A stretch of 64,000 bases of DNA. Origin: Cycloclasticus sp. (lineage in GTDB: Bacteria > Pseudomonadota > Gammaproteobacteria > Methylococcales > Cycloclasticaceae). Below, in pieces: positions 39,269 to 48,614 of this stretch (position 1 is the stretch's first letter; the number at the start of each line of letters is the position of its first letter). The stretch lies in contig PADC01000008.1 of the NCBI GenBank assembly GCA_002700385.1, forward strand, positions 102,485 through 166,484, read 5' to 3'. The notes beneath the pieces are model-generated. The model saw only the letters and a program-made list of their open reading frames with translations. It was not told where the DNA came from and made no database searches. The translations under genes were made by a program, and so were the position numbers.

Positions 39269-40465
39269 ATGAATCCAGATTTGGCCTTACTCCAGTCGTA
39301 CCCCTTTGAGAAACTTGCTAAACTCAAACAAGGCATCACTCCGCCCGGTGACCTAGAGCATATCGCTTTATCCGTTGGAGAACCTAAACACCCTACACCT
39401 CCAATGATTACAGATGCTTTGTTAAAGCACCTGCATACACTGGGCCAATACCCAACGACAAGAGGCCTTGATTTGCTGCGCCAAAGTATTGCCAACTGGC
39501 TATCTCAGCGTTTTGATATCAAACTCGACGCGTTGAATATAAACACCAATATATTACCCGTCAGCGGCACGCGGGAAGCACTTTTCTCCTTTGCTCAATG
39601 TGTTATTCAACGAAGCAGCAAAGCCCTTGTCGCAATGCCCAATCCGTTTTATCAAATTTATGAAGGTGCGGCCCTTTTAGCGGGAGCCACCCCCTATTTC
39701 ATAAATTGTGATGCCGATCATCTGTATTTACCTGATTACAACAGCGTCGATGAAGACAGTTGGAAAAAGTGCCAACTGCTTTATATTTGCAACCCCGGAA
39801 ACCCAAGTGGCGCAACCCACTCTGAAGAACAGCTCAAACAACTGATTGAGTTAGCACATCGATACGATTTCATCATCGCTGCCGATGAATGTTATTCTGA
39901 AATTTACACCGAAAATCAAAACACGCCTCTAGGTTTATTGGAAATTAGTGAAAAAATTGGCAACCGAGACTTTTCACGCTGCGTTGTTTTTCATAGCTTA
40001 TCCAAACGTTCTAATGCGCCTGGGTTACGCTCTGGATTTGTCGCCGGCGATGCGTCCATATTAAACAACTATTTTAAATACCGCACATATCACGGTTGCA
40101 CCATGTCAACACCCACTCAGCATGCCAGTATTGCTGCTTGGAGCGACGAACAACATGTTATCCAAAACCGCTTACAATACACTCAAAAATTTAACGACGT
40201 GTTATCAGTGCTCGGTGATAGCTTAGACGTTAAAGCACCCGACGCGGGTTTTTATTTATGGGCTAAAACGCCCCTCTCTGATATTGAATTTGCAAAAAAA
40301 TTGTACGCTGAAAAAAACATAACCGTCTTGCCTGGACAATACCTCGCACGAGATACGGCAAACGGCAACCCCGGCTTAAACCACGTTCGTATGGCGCTAG
40401 TCGCCCCTGTCGATGAATGCTTGGACGCAGCTCACCGAATTAAACAATTTATAAACACTCTTTAA
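39269..40465 (+). CDS. dapC: Succinyldiaminopimelate transaminase
   Basis: Class I/II aminotransferase; NPDLALLQSYPFEKLAKLKQG; YICNPGNPSGA; HSLSKRSNAPGLRSGF; followed by dapD and dapE. Confidence 0.9.
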   Translation: MNPDLALLQSYPFEKLAKLKQGITPPGDLEHIALSVGEPKHPTPPMITDALLKHLHTLGQYPTTRGLDLLRQSIANWLSQRFDIKLDALNINTNILPVSGTREALFSFAQCVIQRSSKALVAMPNPFYQIYEGAALLAGATPYFINCDADHLYLPDYNSVDEDSWKKCQLLYICNPGNPSGATHSEEQLKQLIELAHRYDFIIAADECYSEIYTENQNTPLGLLEISEKIGNRDFSRCVVFHSLSKRSNAPGLRSGFVAGDASILNNYFKYRTYHGCTMSTPTQHASIAAWSDEQHVIQNRLQYTQKFNDVLSVLGDSLDVKAPDAGFYLWAKTPLSDIEFAKKLYAEKNITVLPGQYLARDTANGNPGLNHVRMALVAPVDECLDAAHRIKQFINTL

Positions 40466-40499
40466 TAAAATCAACATAACTTACCCTTAGGAAAAACAC

Positions 40500-41318
40500 A
40501 TGCAACAGCTTGAAAAAATTATCAATGAAGCCTTCGACAACCGTGCTGACTTCGATTCAAAAACTGTATCAACAGACATCCGTGATGCTGTTGAGCATTC
40601 ACTGGCCTTGTTAGACAGTGGCGAAGGACGTGTAGCTGAAAAAAAAGACGGAGATTGGGTTGTTAACCAATGGTTAAAAAAAGCCGTTTTACTGTCATTT
40701 AAAATTAATGACAACCGCGTTATGGATGGTGATGAAAATCGCTACTACGATAAAGTAGAAACAAAATTTGCCAACTACTCAGAAGAAGACTTCAAAGCGG
40801 GTGGCATGCGCGCCGTACCGGGTTCTGTTGTACGTGCTGGCTCATTCATAGGCTCAAACGTCGTATTAATGCCATCTTTCGTTAACATTGGCGCGTACGT
40901 AGATAATGGCTCCATGGTAGATGGCTGGGCCACTGTTGGTTCTTGCGCACAAATCGGTAAAAATGTTCATCTTTCCGGCGGCGTGGGTATTGGCGGCGTT
41001 TTAGAGCCTTTACAAGCAAACCCAACCATCATTGAAGATGATTGCTTTATTGGCGCACGCTCTGAAGTTGTTGAAGGCGTTATCGTTGGCGAAGGGTCTG
41101 TGATTTCAATGGGTGTTTATATAGGTCAAAGTACAAAAATATACAACCGAGAAACAGGTGAAACGCTGTACGGTCGCATTCCTCCCTACTCTGTCGTTGT
41201 TCCAGGAAATTTACCCTCAGAAGATGGCACACACAGCTTATACGCCGCCATCATTATCAAAACAGTCGATGCAAAAACTCGTAGTAAAACGGGCCTAAAC
41301 GACCTATTAAGAGACTAA
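40500..41318 (+). CDS. dapD: 2,3,4,5-tetrahydropyridine-2,6-dicarboxylate N-succinyltransferase
   Basis: Hexapeptide left-handed beta helix: [48 protein letters not shown]. Confidence 0.97.
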   Translation: MQQLEKIINEAFDNRADFDSKTVSTDIRDAVEHSLALLDSGEGRVAEKKDGDWVVNQWLKKAVLLSFKINDNRVMDGDENRYYDKVETKFANYSEEDFKAGGMRAVPGSVVRAGSFIGSNVVLMPSFVNIGAYVDNGSMVDGWATVGSCAQIGKNVHLSGGVGIGGVLEPLQANPTIIEDDCFIGARSEVVEGVIVGEGSVISMGVYIGQSTKIYNRETGETLYGRIPPYSVVVPGNLPSEDGTHSLYAAIIIKTVDAKTRSKTGLNDLLRD

Positions 41319-41320
41319 AT

Positions 41321-41671
41321 ATGGCCATTGTTTTATATGGAATAAAGAACTGCGACACCATCAAAAAAGCCAAAAAATGGTTAACAGATGAAGGTGTCGA
41401 GTTCACTTTTCACGACTATCGACAAAATGGGCTAGACGCTGCTCTATTAAATAAATTCGAACAGCAACTGGGTTGGGAAGCAATGATCAACAAGCGTGGC
41501 ACTACATGGCGTCAACTTGATGAGGCTGTCAAAGCATCCATCAATAAAGACAGCGCCAAAGCCATTATGTTAGAAAACCCCGCTATTATTAAGCGCCCTA
41601 TTCTGGATAATGGAACAACGCTTGCGCTGGGCTTTTCCACCGACCAATATCAGAATCTTTTTTCTAAATGA
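41321..41671 (+). CDS. ArsC/Spx-family thioredoxin-fold protein (YffB-like)
   Basis: LYGIKNCDTIKKAKKWL, FHDYRQNGLD, NKRGTTWRQL, KRPIL. Confidence 0.93.
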   Translation: MAIVLYGIKNCDTIKKAKKWLTDEGVEFTFHDYRQNGLDAALLNKFEQQLGWEAMINKRGTTWRQLDEAVKASINKDSAKAIMLENPAIIKRPILDNGTTLALGFSTDQYQNLFSK

Positions 41672-42795
41672 GCGAAACATTAGACATCACCATCGCCTTA
41701 CTTAAGCAACAGTCATTAACACCTGATGATGCGGGTTGCATGGACATTATGGCCGACTACCTAAAGCAACGCGACTTTACCATTGAGTGGATGAATTTTG
41801 GTAATACACGAAACCTATGGGCAAGAAAAGGCGCCGAAGCCCCTCTATTTTGCTTTGCAGGCCATACTGATGTGGTGCCAACGGGCCCGTTAGAAGAATG
41901 GAACACACCGCCTTTTGAGCCGACGATTAAAGACGGTTGTTTATATGCCCGCGGCGCCGCCGATATGAAAGGCAGCCTTGCAGCCATGCTAACCGCTTGC
42001 GATACCTTTATTAATGCACATCATGATCATAAAGGCTCAATTGCCTTCCTCATCACCAGCGACGAGGAAGGCCCCGCGCATGATGGTACCGTCAAAGTGA
42101 TCGAGAAGCTCAGCGACCGCAATGAAAAAATTGACTATTGCATTGTTGGCGAACCATCCAGCTATAAAACTTTTGGCGATATGGTTCGCGTTGGTCGTCG
42201 CGGCTCAATCAATGGTTATTTAACCCTATTTGGCAAACAAGGGCATGTTGCTTACCCAGAATTAGTTGAAAACCCTATTCACGCCCTCTCCCCTATTTTA
42301 TCGTTACTCACAGCAGAAACATATGACAATGGGAACGAATACTTCCCACCCACCAGCTTTCAAATATCCAATATTAATGCTGGAACCGGTGTAGAAAATG
42401 TTGTTCCCGGGCAGCTCAATTTAGTGTTTAATCTACGGTTTTCCAGCGAACTTACGCCAGAAGAAATCAAACGCCGTATCACCTATATAGTCGACCAAAA
42501 CTCAGACGATTATGAGCTGACTTGGCAGGTTTCCGGTTTACCCTTTATTACAGAAAAGGGCACCTTAACCACCGCCGTTGAACAAGCCTTACTTGAAGTC
42601 ACTGAAAAAAAACCCATATTATCAACCGGCGGCGGCACATCCGACGGGCGATTCATTGCACCCACCGGCGCACAACTGATTGAACTAGGCCCTATTAATG
42701 CCACTATTCATAAAGTCAATGAATGCGTTAATGTAGATGAATTAGACTTACTATCACTTACCTACAGTAAAATTTTAGAAAATATTTTACTTTAA
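41668..42795 (+). CDS. dapE: Succinyl-diaminopimelate desuccinylase
   Basis: FCFAGHTDVVPTG, YARGAADMKGSLAAM, TSDEEGPA, STGGGTSDGRFIA. Confidence 0.97.
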   Translation: MSETLDITIALLKQQSLTPDDAGCMDIMADYLKQRDFTIEWMNFGNTRNLWARKGAEAPLFCFAGHTDVVPTGPLEEWNTPPFEPTIKDGCLYARGAADMKGSLAAMLTACDTFINAHHDHKGSIAFLITSDEEGPAHDGTVKVIEKLSDRNEKIDYCIVGEPSSYKTFGDMVRVGRRGSINGYLTLFGKQGHVAYPELVENPIHALSPILSLLTAETYDNGNEYFPPTSFQISNINAGTGVENVVPGQLNLVFNLRFSSELTPEEIKRRITYIVDQNSDDYELTWQVSGLPFITEKGTLTTAVEQALLEVTEKKPILSTGGGTSDGRFIAPTGAQLIELGPINATIHKVNECVNVDELDLLSLTYSKILENILL

Positions 42796-42812
42796 ATAAC
42801 CCTAATAACTGG

Positions 42813-44171
42813 TTGAATTATATGAAATATGATTTTGATTTAATATCCATTGGCGGTGGTAGCGGCGGCATTGCTGGAGCCAACAGAGCGGCATCATACG
42901 GCGCGAAATGCGCGGTGGTAGAACAAGCACAATTAGGTGGCACCTGCGTTAACGTTGGGTGCGTACCAAAAAAAGTCATGTGGTTTGCCGCCGGTTCAGC
43001 TGACATCATTCATTCGGCTAAAAACTATGGGTTTGATGTGTCCGCCAGCGCCTTCGATTGGGGCTTATTGAAACAAAAAAGAGACGCTTATATTAAACGA
43101 CTTAACGGCATTTACGGTAATAACCTATCCAACAATAAAGTCCAGCATATTGAAGGCACCGCTACGTTTATCGATCCGCATACCATTCAAGTGGGTGAAC
43201 AGCAGTACACTGCAGAACGTTTTCTCATTGCCACCGGCGGAAAACCTTCCATTCCCACCCTTCCTGGTGCCCACTATGGTCTAACATCCGATGGCTTCTT
43301 TGAATTAGAAACCCAACCAAAAAAAGTAGCCATTGTTGGCGCCGGGTTTATTGCCGTTGAATTAGCCGGCGTCTTTCAGTCATTAGGTACGCAAGTCACC
43401 CTCATTCTCCGCGGCGATCAAGCCCTTCGACAATTCGACAGCATGCTAGGTGCCGAGCTAATGAACGCTATGCAGCATCAAGGTATTCGAGTTGAAACAA
43501 ACACCTCTCCCAGCGCTATTGAAAAGCAATCCAATGGGCAATTAACCATCACCACCGCTAATGGCGCAATAAAGGATGAATATGACGAAGTTATCTGGGC
43601 GATAGGTCGTCAACCCAACACCGATTCATTAGCCATAGAAAAGACAGGCATTGAACTGGATAAAAATGGCTTCATCAACACAGATGAATGGCAAAAAACC
43701 TCTCAAGATCATATATTTGCCGTTGGCGATGTCACAGGCCGTACCGCCTTAACCCCCGTTGCCATTGCAGCCGCACGCCGCTTGAGCGATCGATTATTCA
43801 ACGGACAAACCGATCGTAAACTAGATTACAAGCTCATTCCAAGCGTGATTTTTTCACACCCACCCATCGGCACCATTGGGCTAACAGAACAGCAAGCGAC
43901 CGAACAATTTGGCACCGACATCAAAGTGTACACATCCCGCTTTAACCCCATGTCACAAGCACTATCAACCGAAAAACAACCGACTGTAATGAAACTCATC
44001 ACCACCGGTCAGAACGAAAAAATTATCGGATGCCACTTATTTGGCGAAAACTCAGACGAAATCCTGCAAGGGTTCGCCGTTGCCATTAAGATGGGCGCCA
44101 CCAAAAAAGACTTCGACGACACCGTTGCTATACACCCAACAAACGCAGAAGAACTGGTGACCATGACGTAG
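42813..44171 (+). CDS. gor: Glutathione-disulfide reductase
   Basis: GGGSGGIAGANRAASYGAKCAVVE, GGTCVNVGCVPKK redox disulfide, VGDVTGRTALTPVAIAAAR, AIHPTNAEELVTM. Confidence 0.94.
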   Translation: MNYMKYDFDLISIGGGSGGIAGANRAASYGAKCAVVEQAQLGGTCVNVGCVPKKVMWFAAGSADIIHSAKNYGFDVSASAFDWGLLKQKRDAYIKRLNGIYGNNLSNNKVQHIEGTATFIDPHTIQVGEQQYTAERFLIATGGKPSIPTLPGAHYGLTSDGFFELETQPKKVAIVGAGFIAVELAGVFQSLGTQVTLILRGDQALRQFDSMLGAELMNAMQHQGIRVETNTSPSAIEKQSNGQLTITTANGAIKDEYDEVIWAIGRQPNTDSLAIEKTGIELDKNGFINTDEWQKTSQDHIFAVGDVTGRTALTPVAIAAARRLSDRLFNGQTDRKLDYKLIPSVIFSHPPIGTIGLTEQQATEQFGTDIKVYTSRFNPMSQALSTEKQPTVMKLITTGQNEKIIGCHLFGENSDEILQGFAVAIKMGATKKDFDDTVAIHPTNAEELVTMT

Positions 44172-44447
44172 GTCTTGAAAATACAGTTCTTTTTTATATT
44201 CCTTAAGACGTATTGACGGGATTTTTTCCTGCTATATTGTGAAACTTTAAGTGAGCACATATAGCTATCGCTACTTTTCTCGAAGTGTTAAATAAACACC
44301 ATACGTACTGCTACTTTTCTAATTGATTTAACCAGCGATCATGATTTGGACAAAAACTTAAATACCTAAGGTCAATAGTTAGCCCCTGTGGACGCTTCAC
44401 AGATGCGCACCATTGAGCTTCTCGTCAAGCACCCTCTTCGGTCTACG

Positions 44448-44924
44448 TTATTGCCTAAACGTTGCGTGACAACCAACACACGAGGTCATGGTTGTATTTA
44501 AGGCCCGAAGTGAGGCTTGAAGGTCACCTGTTTTAAGTGTTTTCGCTAATTCGTCCCCACTTTCATGAAATGTCATCCCCATCGTTTTAAATGTTTCATT
44601 GCCTATTCGATGACACATTTTCATCATCCGTTTATTCATGCCTAATTGTTTACTGGCGACGTCTGATGCGCTGTTAAAATCGTTTTCAGCCATCAATAAA
44701 ATAGTTTGCCGCACAGCATCAAGGTGCGCCCGCATATTCGCCAGTTGGTGTTGTTTCATTTTTGGCGATAAATTAAGTGATATCCGATTATCTTCAACAA
44801 GGGGTTTCATGTTCATGCCATGCTTCATTTTGTGGTGCATGCTTTCGTGCTGTGTTTCATCAGACAGAGCCGATGTGCTAACTGCCATAAGAAAAAACAT
44901 TATGAGTGATCGTTTTATCATCAA
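44448..44924 (-). CDS. Secreted cytochrome c'-like protein
   Basis: Signal peptide; C-terminal heme motif CVGCH; helical-bundle-like sequence. Confidence 0.75.
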   Translation of the reverse strand: MMIKRSLIMFFLMAVSTSALSDETQHESMHHKMKHGMNMKPLVEDNRISLNLSPKMKQHQLANMRAHLDAVRQTILLMAENDFNSASDVASKQLGMNKRMMKMCHRIGNETFKTMGMTFHESGDELAKTLKTGDLQASLRALNTTMTSCVGCHATFRQ

Positions 44925-45191
44925 AATAACCCTGTTTAAATTAAACCTTGATGCTAAACATTCCTCCGTGAGTCCTCATTGATAATTATCAGTCACCTGA
45001 AATCCTAGGCCCAGTGCCTAAATCATATAATTTTCATGTTTAATTCATACCAAACGATGTAGCATTCGTTTTGAACTAAATGAAGTCTGCGCGTCTCTTA
45101 TAGGCAGCGATGGTGTAAGCTTCGTCATTTCTGCTATTTTTTTAAGGTACAATTACAATCAATTTTAAACATAATATTAGAGTCTAGGCGT

Positions 45192-45791
45192 GTGTATAAA
45201 AAACTAGCCATTCAATCCTTTTTTCTCATTTTTTTCATAACTGGCTGCTATTTAGCCCCCGTTAAACCTACACAAAAGCCGCTTCCACAAGCCATTTGCA
45301 AGCCTCTTGTTTGCCCTGCCCCAAAAGTTATAAAAAAAATCGTTGAGGTCCAAATTCCTCCTAAAACAGGTAGCAAATTAAACCTACCCATTATTGGCGA
45401 AGTAGAAAAAATACAAATTGAACCGAGCGGTATTACGTATGACGCACGTATTGATACGGGAGCTGAGTCGTCATCCATCCATGCTGAAAATATTCAATTA
45501 ATCGAACGTGATGGGGAAAAATACGTTACTTTTTCATTACGAGACCCAGCAACTGAAACAATGGTTAAATTAGAACGAAAATACCGCCGGAAAGTGTTAA
45601 TAAAACAAAAAGTGGGCAAGCATGAACGACGTTATGTAGTAACATTTTGGCTTTCATTGGGTGGTATTAAGGAATTAGTTGATGTTACATTAACCAATAG
45701 AAGTGATTTCGACTATAAGCTGCTAATCGGTCGTAATTTACTGACAGATACGGCCATTGTTGATGTCAGCCGTAGGCACGTCATTAAATAG
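45192..45791 (+). CDS. Retropepsin-like/'ATP-dependent zinc protease' family (RimB-like) lipoprotein
   Basis: Lipobox FFITGC; YDARIDTGAESSSIHA and LIGRNLLTDTAIVDVSR; followed by 7TM-transglutaminase and RimK-related ligase genes. Confidence 0.82.
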   Translation: MYKKLAIQSFFLIFFITGCYLAPVKPTQKPLPQAICKPLVCPAPKVIKKIVEVQIPPKTGSKLNLPIIGEVEKIQIEPSGITYDARIDTGAESSSIHAENIQLIERDGEKYVTFSLRDPATETMVKLERKYRRKVLIKQKVGKHERRYVVTFWLSLGGIKELVDVTLTNRSDFDYKLLIGRNLLTDTAIVDVSRRHVIK

Positions 45792-45799
45792 CGCATTAG

Positions 45800-47329
45800 A
45801 TGAAAATCTCCCCTCGATTACAAATTTCACTGGTGACAGGTATTTTAATCACCTTCGGTCTTGCTTTAACGTTATATAAAAACATTGAATTGGGATTCCC
45901 TTTATCCCCCGGGCAACAACAAACCGTTTGGAAGGTTGAATCAAAAATAAGTTTCGAACCTATTGATGGTCCTGTTAATATTTCCATGGCTTTACCTCAG
46001 GCACAAGCTGGCTGGCAACTATTCAATGAACATTTCGCTTCATCTGGTTTTAGTTTTATCGTTCAAGATAAACAGGGTGTACGACAAGCTGAGTGGGCAC
46101 GCCGATCTCTAAATCAAAAAACAACACTCCATTATAAATTTGAAATTTACCAATCAAATACCATCGATTTAGAAAACATACCGGCACCCAATATTATCAC
46201 CCCTGAACTCACTCCTGATCGCCTAACGGCAATGAAGTCGGTGGTCTCATCACTCAAACAGCATTCAAATAGCCCTGTCAGCTTCACCCAAAATCTATTA
46301 GAAAAACTGCTGCTTGATGATATTGGGCAAAACGCGTCCTTTTTATTAGCAAACAAAGAAAATAGCAAACTGTCTGTCATCATGGATATTTTAGCGTTCG
46401 CTAATGTTCCTCATCATACCGTTAAGGGTATTTTTTTAGAAGATGGCCGACGTCGACAAACCATAGACACACTCATAGAAATACATGATGGAAAACACTG
46501 GCATATCTTTAACCCCTCTTCCGGTGAAAAAGGCTTGCCTGAAAACTTTTTTATCTGGCAGCGCGGGGCTGGATCAATTCTCAACGTAATGGGCGGTAAA
46601 GACTCTCGTCTTGAGTTTGCTCTCGTTAAAAATACTTTACCCCTAAAAACCATCTTGTTTTTAGAACAACATGTTCAAGAACAATTACTGCTCGACTTTT
46701 CCATCTACTCGTTACCTGTCGAACAGCAAGGTGTTTTCAAGGGCTTACTGCTTATTCCTGTTGGTGCATTGGTAGTTGTTTTACTACGCGTATTGGTGGG
46801 GATTCGTACCGCTGGAACGTTTATGCCTATTTTAATTGCATTAGCCTTTGTACAAACAACGTTACTGACTGGCCTGTTTATTTTTCTCTTAGTTGTTGGT
46901 ATTGGTTTATGGATTCGCTATTATTTAAGTTACCTTAATTTACTGCTGGTAGCTCGAATAACAGCCGTCGTCATTGTGGTTATTTTATTAATGGCCACTC
47001 TCAGTATCGTTAGCTATAAACTTGATTTAGATCAATTGCTTACCGTGACTTTTTTACCCATCATAATTCTAGCTTGGACGATCGAAAGAATGTCGATTTT
47101 ATGGGAAGAAGAAGGCGGACATGAAGTTCTCATTCAGGGTAGCGGAAGCTTATTTGCAGCAACACTTTCCTATTTATTAATGTCTGCAGAATTAGTTAAA
47201 CACCTTACATTTAATTTTCCAGAGCTAATGATTAGTTTACTTGGCTTTGTATTATTGCTTGGACGCTATACTGGCTATCGATTAGTCGAATTACACCGTT
47301 TTCGTTACTTAGGCAGACCTGACGAATGA
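45800..47329 (+). CDS. Inactive transglutaminase fused to 7TM domain
   Basis: Periplasmic transglutaminase-like N-terminal half (VPHHTVKGIFLEDGRRRQTIDTLIEIHDGKHWHIFNPSSGEKG), followed by a multi-TM C-terminal half (GVFKGLLLIPVGALVVVLLRVLVGIRTAGTFMPILIALAFV). Confidence 0.83.
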   Translation: MKISPRLQISLVTGILITFGLALTLYKNIELGFPLSPGQQQTVWKVESKISFEPIDGPVNISMALPQAQAGWQLFNEHFASSGFSFIVQDKQGVRQAEWARRSLNQKTTLHYKFEIYQSNTIDLENIPAPNIITPELTPDRLTAMKSVVSSLKQHSNSPVSFTQNLLEKLLLDDIGQNASFLLANKENSKLSVIMDILAFANVPHHTVKGIFLEDGRRRQTIDTLIEIHDGKHWHIFNPSSGEKGLPENFFIWQRGAGSILNVMGGKDSRLEFALVKNTLPLKTILFLEQHVQEQLLLDFSIYSLPVEQQGVFKGLLLIPVGALVVVLLRVLVGIRTAGTFMPILIALAFVQTTLLTGLFIFLLVVGIGLWIRYYLSYLNLLLVARITAVVIVVILLMATLSIVSYKLDLDQLLTVTFLPIIILAWTIERMSILWEEEGGHEVLIQGSGSLFAATLSYLLMSAELVKHLTFNFPELMISLLGFVLLLGRYTGYRLVELHRFRYLGRPDE

Positions 47330-48270
47330 AATGGACAACACCAAGTAAACTACGCCGACAAGGTATTCTCGGCATGAACAGCCGTAATGTCGATTTTATT
47401 GGTCGCAGTAATGATCGCCACCTTTACCCCTTAGTGGATAACAAATTAAAAACCAAAAAGGCCGCTTTACAGCTTGGTATGTCTGTCCCCAGCTTAATCG
47501 GTGTAATAGAAACTCAACACGATGTTAAATTACTAAAACAGCGGCTAGGCGACGTTAAGCAATTTGTTATTAAACCAGCTCAAGGCAGTGGTGGGAAAGG
47601 CATTCTAGTGATTACTGATCGACAAGGCGATCACTATATTAAAACCTCTTCAGCCAAGTTAAACTTTCGAGGAATTGAGCGACACACGTCTAATATTTTA
47701 AGCGGTTTATACAGCTTAGGCGGGCGCACTGATGTAGCCATGATTGAAGCTTTGATAAGCTTTGACCCTGCACTCAGCAAATACACTTATGAAGGCGTTC
47801 CAGACATTCGAGTTATTATTTACCATGGCTATCCTGTTATGGCGATGATGCGATGCTCAACACATGCTTCTGACGGAAAAGCAAATTTGCATCAAGGCGC
47901 TGTAGGCGTGGGTATTGATATTGCGTATGGGCACAGTCTTTATGCCGTCCAGAATGACCGAATCATTGAAAAACACCCCGATACGGATTGCCACTTTCAC
48001 GATATAAAATTGGCTAATTGGGATAAAGTGCTGCAACTTGCTTCTTCATGTTATGAAATGACAAAGCTTGGATATTTCGGTGCAGATATTGTTTTAGACA
48101 AAAAAAAGGGCCCCGTTATTCTAGAACTCAATGCACGTCCAGGGCTTGCTATTCAAATGGCTAATCAGACAGGCTTAAAGAAACGCTTAAAAGCAATTGA
48201 TAATCTATGTCAGCAAAATCTCTCCGTCGACAAGCGGATTCAATTGGCACAGCATTTATTTAGCAACTAA
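47326..48270 (+). CDS. RimK-related alpha-L-glutamate ligase-like ATP-grasp protein
   Basis: QFVIKPAQGSGGKGILVI, DIRVIIYHGYPVMAMMR, FGADIVLDKKKGPVILELNARPGLAIQ; starts in a 4-nt overlap with the 7TM gene. Confidence 0.87.
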   Translation: MKWTTPSKLRRQGILGMNSRNVDFIGRSNDRHLYPLVDNKLKTKKAALQLGMSVPSLIGVIETQHDVKLLKQRLGDVKQFVIKPAQGSGGKGILVITDRQGDHYIKTSSAKLNFRGIERHTSNILSGLYSLGGRTDVAMIEALISFDPALSKYTYEGVPDIRVIIYHGYPVMAMMRCSTHASDGKANLHQGAVGVGIDIAYGHSLYAVQNDRIIEKHPDTDCHFHDIKLANWDKVLQLASSCYEMTKLGYFGADIVLDKKKGPVILELNARPGLAIQMANQTGLKKRLKAIDNLCQQNLSVDKRIQLAQHLFSN

Positions 48271-48288
48271 GTACCGACACATTGAATC

Positions 48289-48606
48289 CTAAATATTAGC
48301 CCCTTTTCGTCTTTTTTCACCTTCTTCAAATGCTGCTAATTGCTCGGGTGTAGCGGGTTGCTGATAGTTTTCTTTCCATTCGGCATAGGTCATACCATAA
48401 ATTACCTCTCTTGCAGCGTCGTAATCAACCTCTACGCCGTGCTCTTTTGCTTCAGCCATGTACCATTTTGAGAAACAATTTCGACAAAAGTCGGCCATGT
48501 TCATCAGGTCTATGTTTTGCACATCAGTATGCGTTTGAAAGTGTTGAATAATGCGCCTAAAAGTAGCGGCTTCAATTTCTAGCTGAGTTTGTTTATCCAT
48601 GTTCAT
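48289..48606 (-). CDS. DUF1244 family protein
   Basis: 105 aa; ATFRRIIQHFQTHTDVQNIDLMNMADFCRNCFSKWYMAEA...VIYGMTYAEWK. Confidence 0.88.
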   Translation of the reverse strand: MNMDKQTQLEIEAATFRRIIQHFQTHTDVQNIDLMNMADFCRNCFSKWYMAEAKEHGVEVDYDAAREVIYGMTYAEWKENYQQPATPEQLAAFEEGEKRRKGANI

Positions 48607-48614
48607 TCTCTTTT

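Noticed and set aside
44270-44320. Pair of 11-bp GCTACTTTTCT repeats as a possible mini-repeat array
   Set aside because: Only two copies with unrelated flanks; kept only as a weak note on the intergenic region
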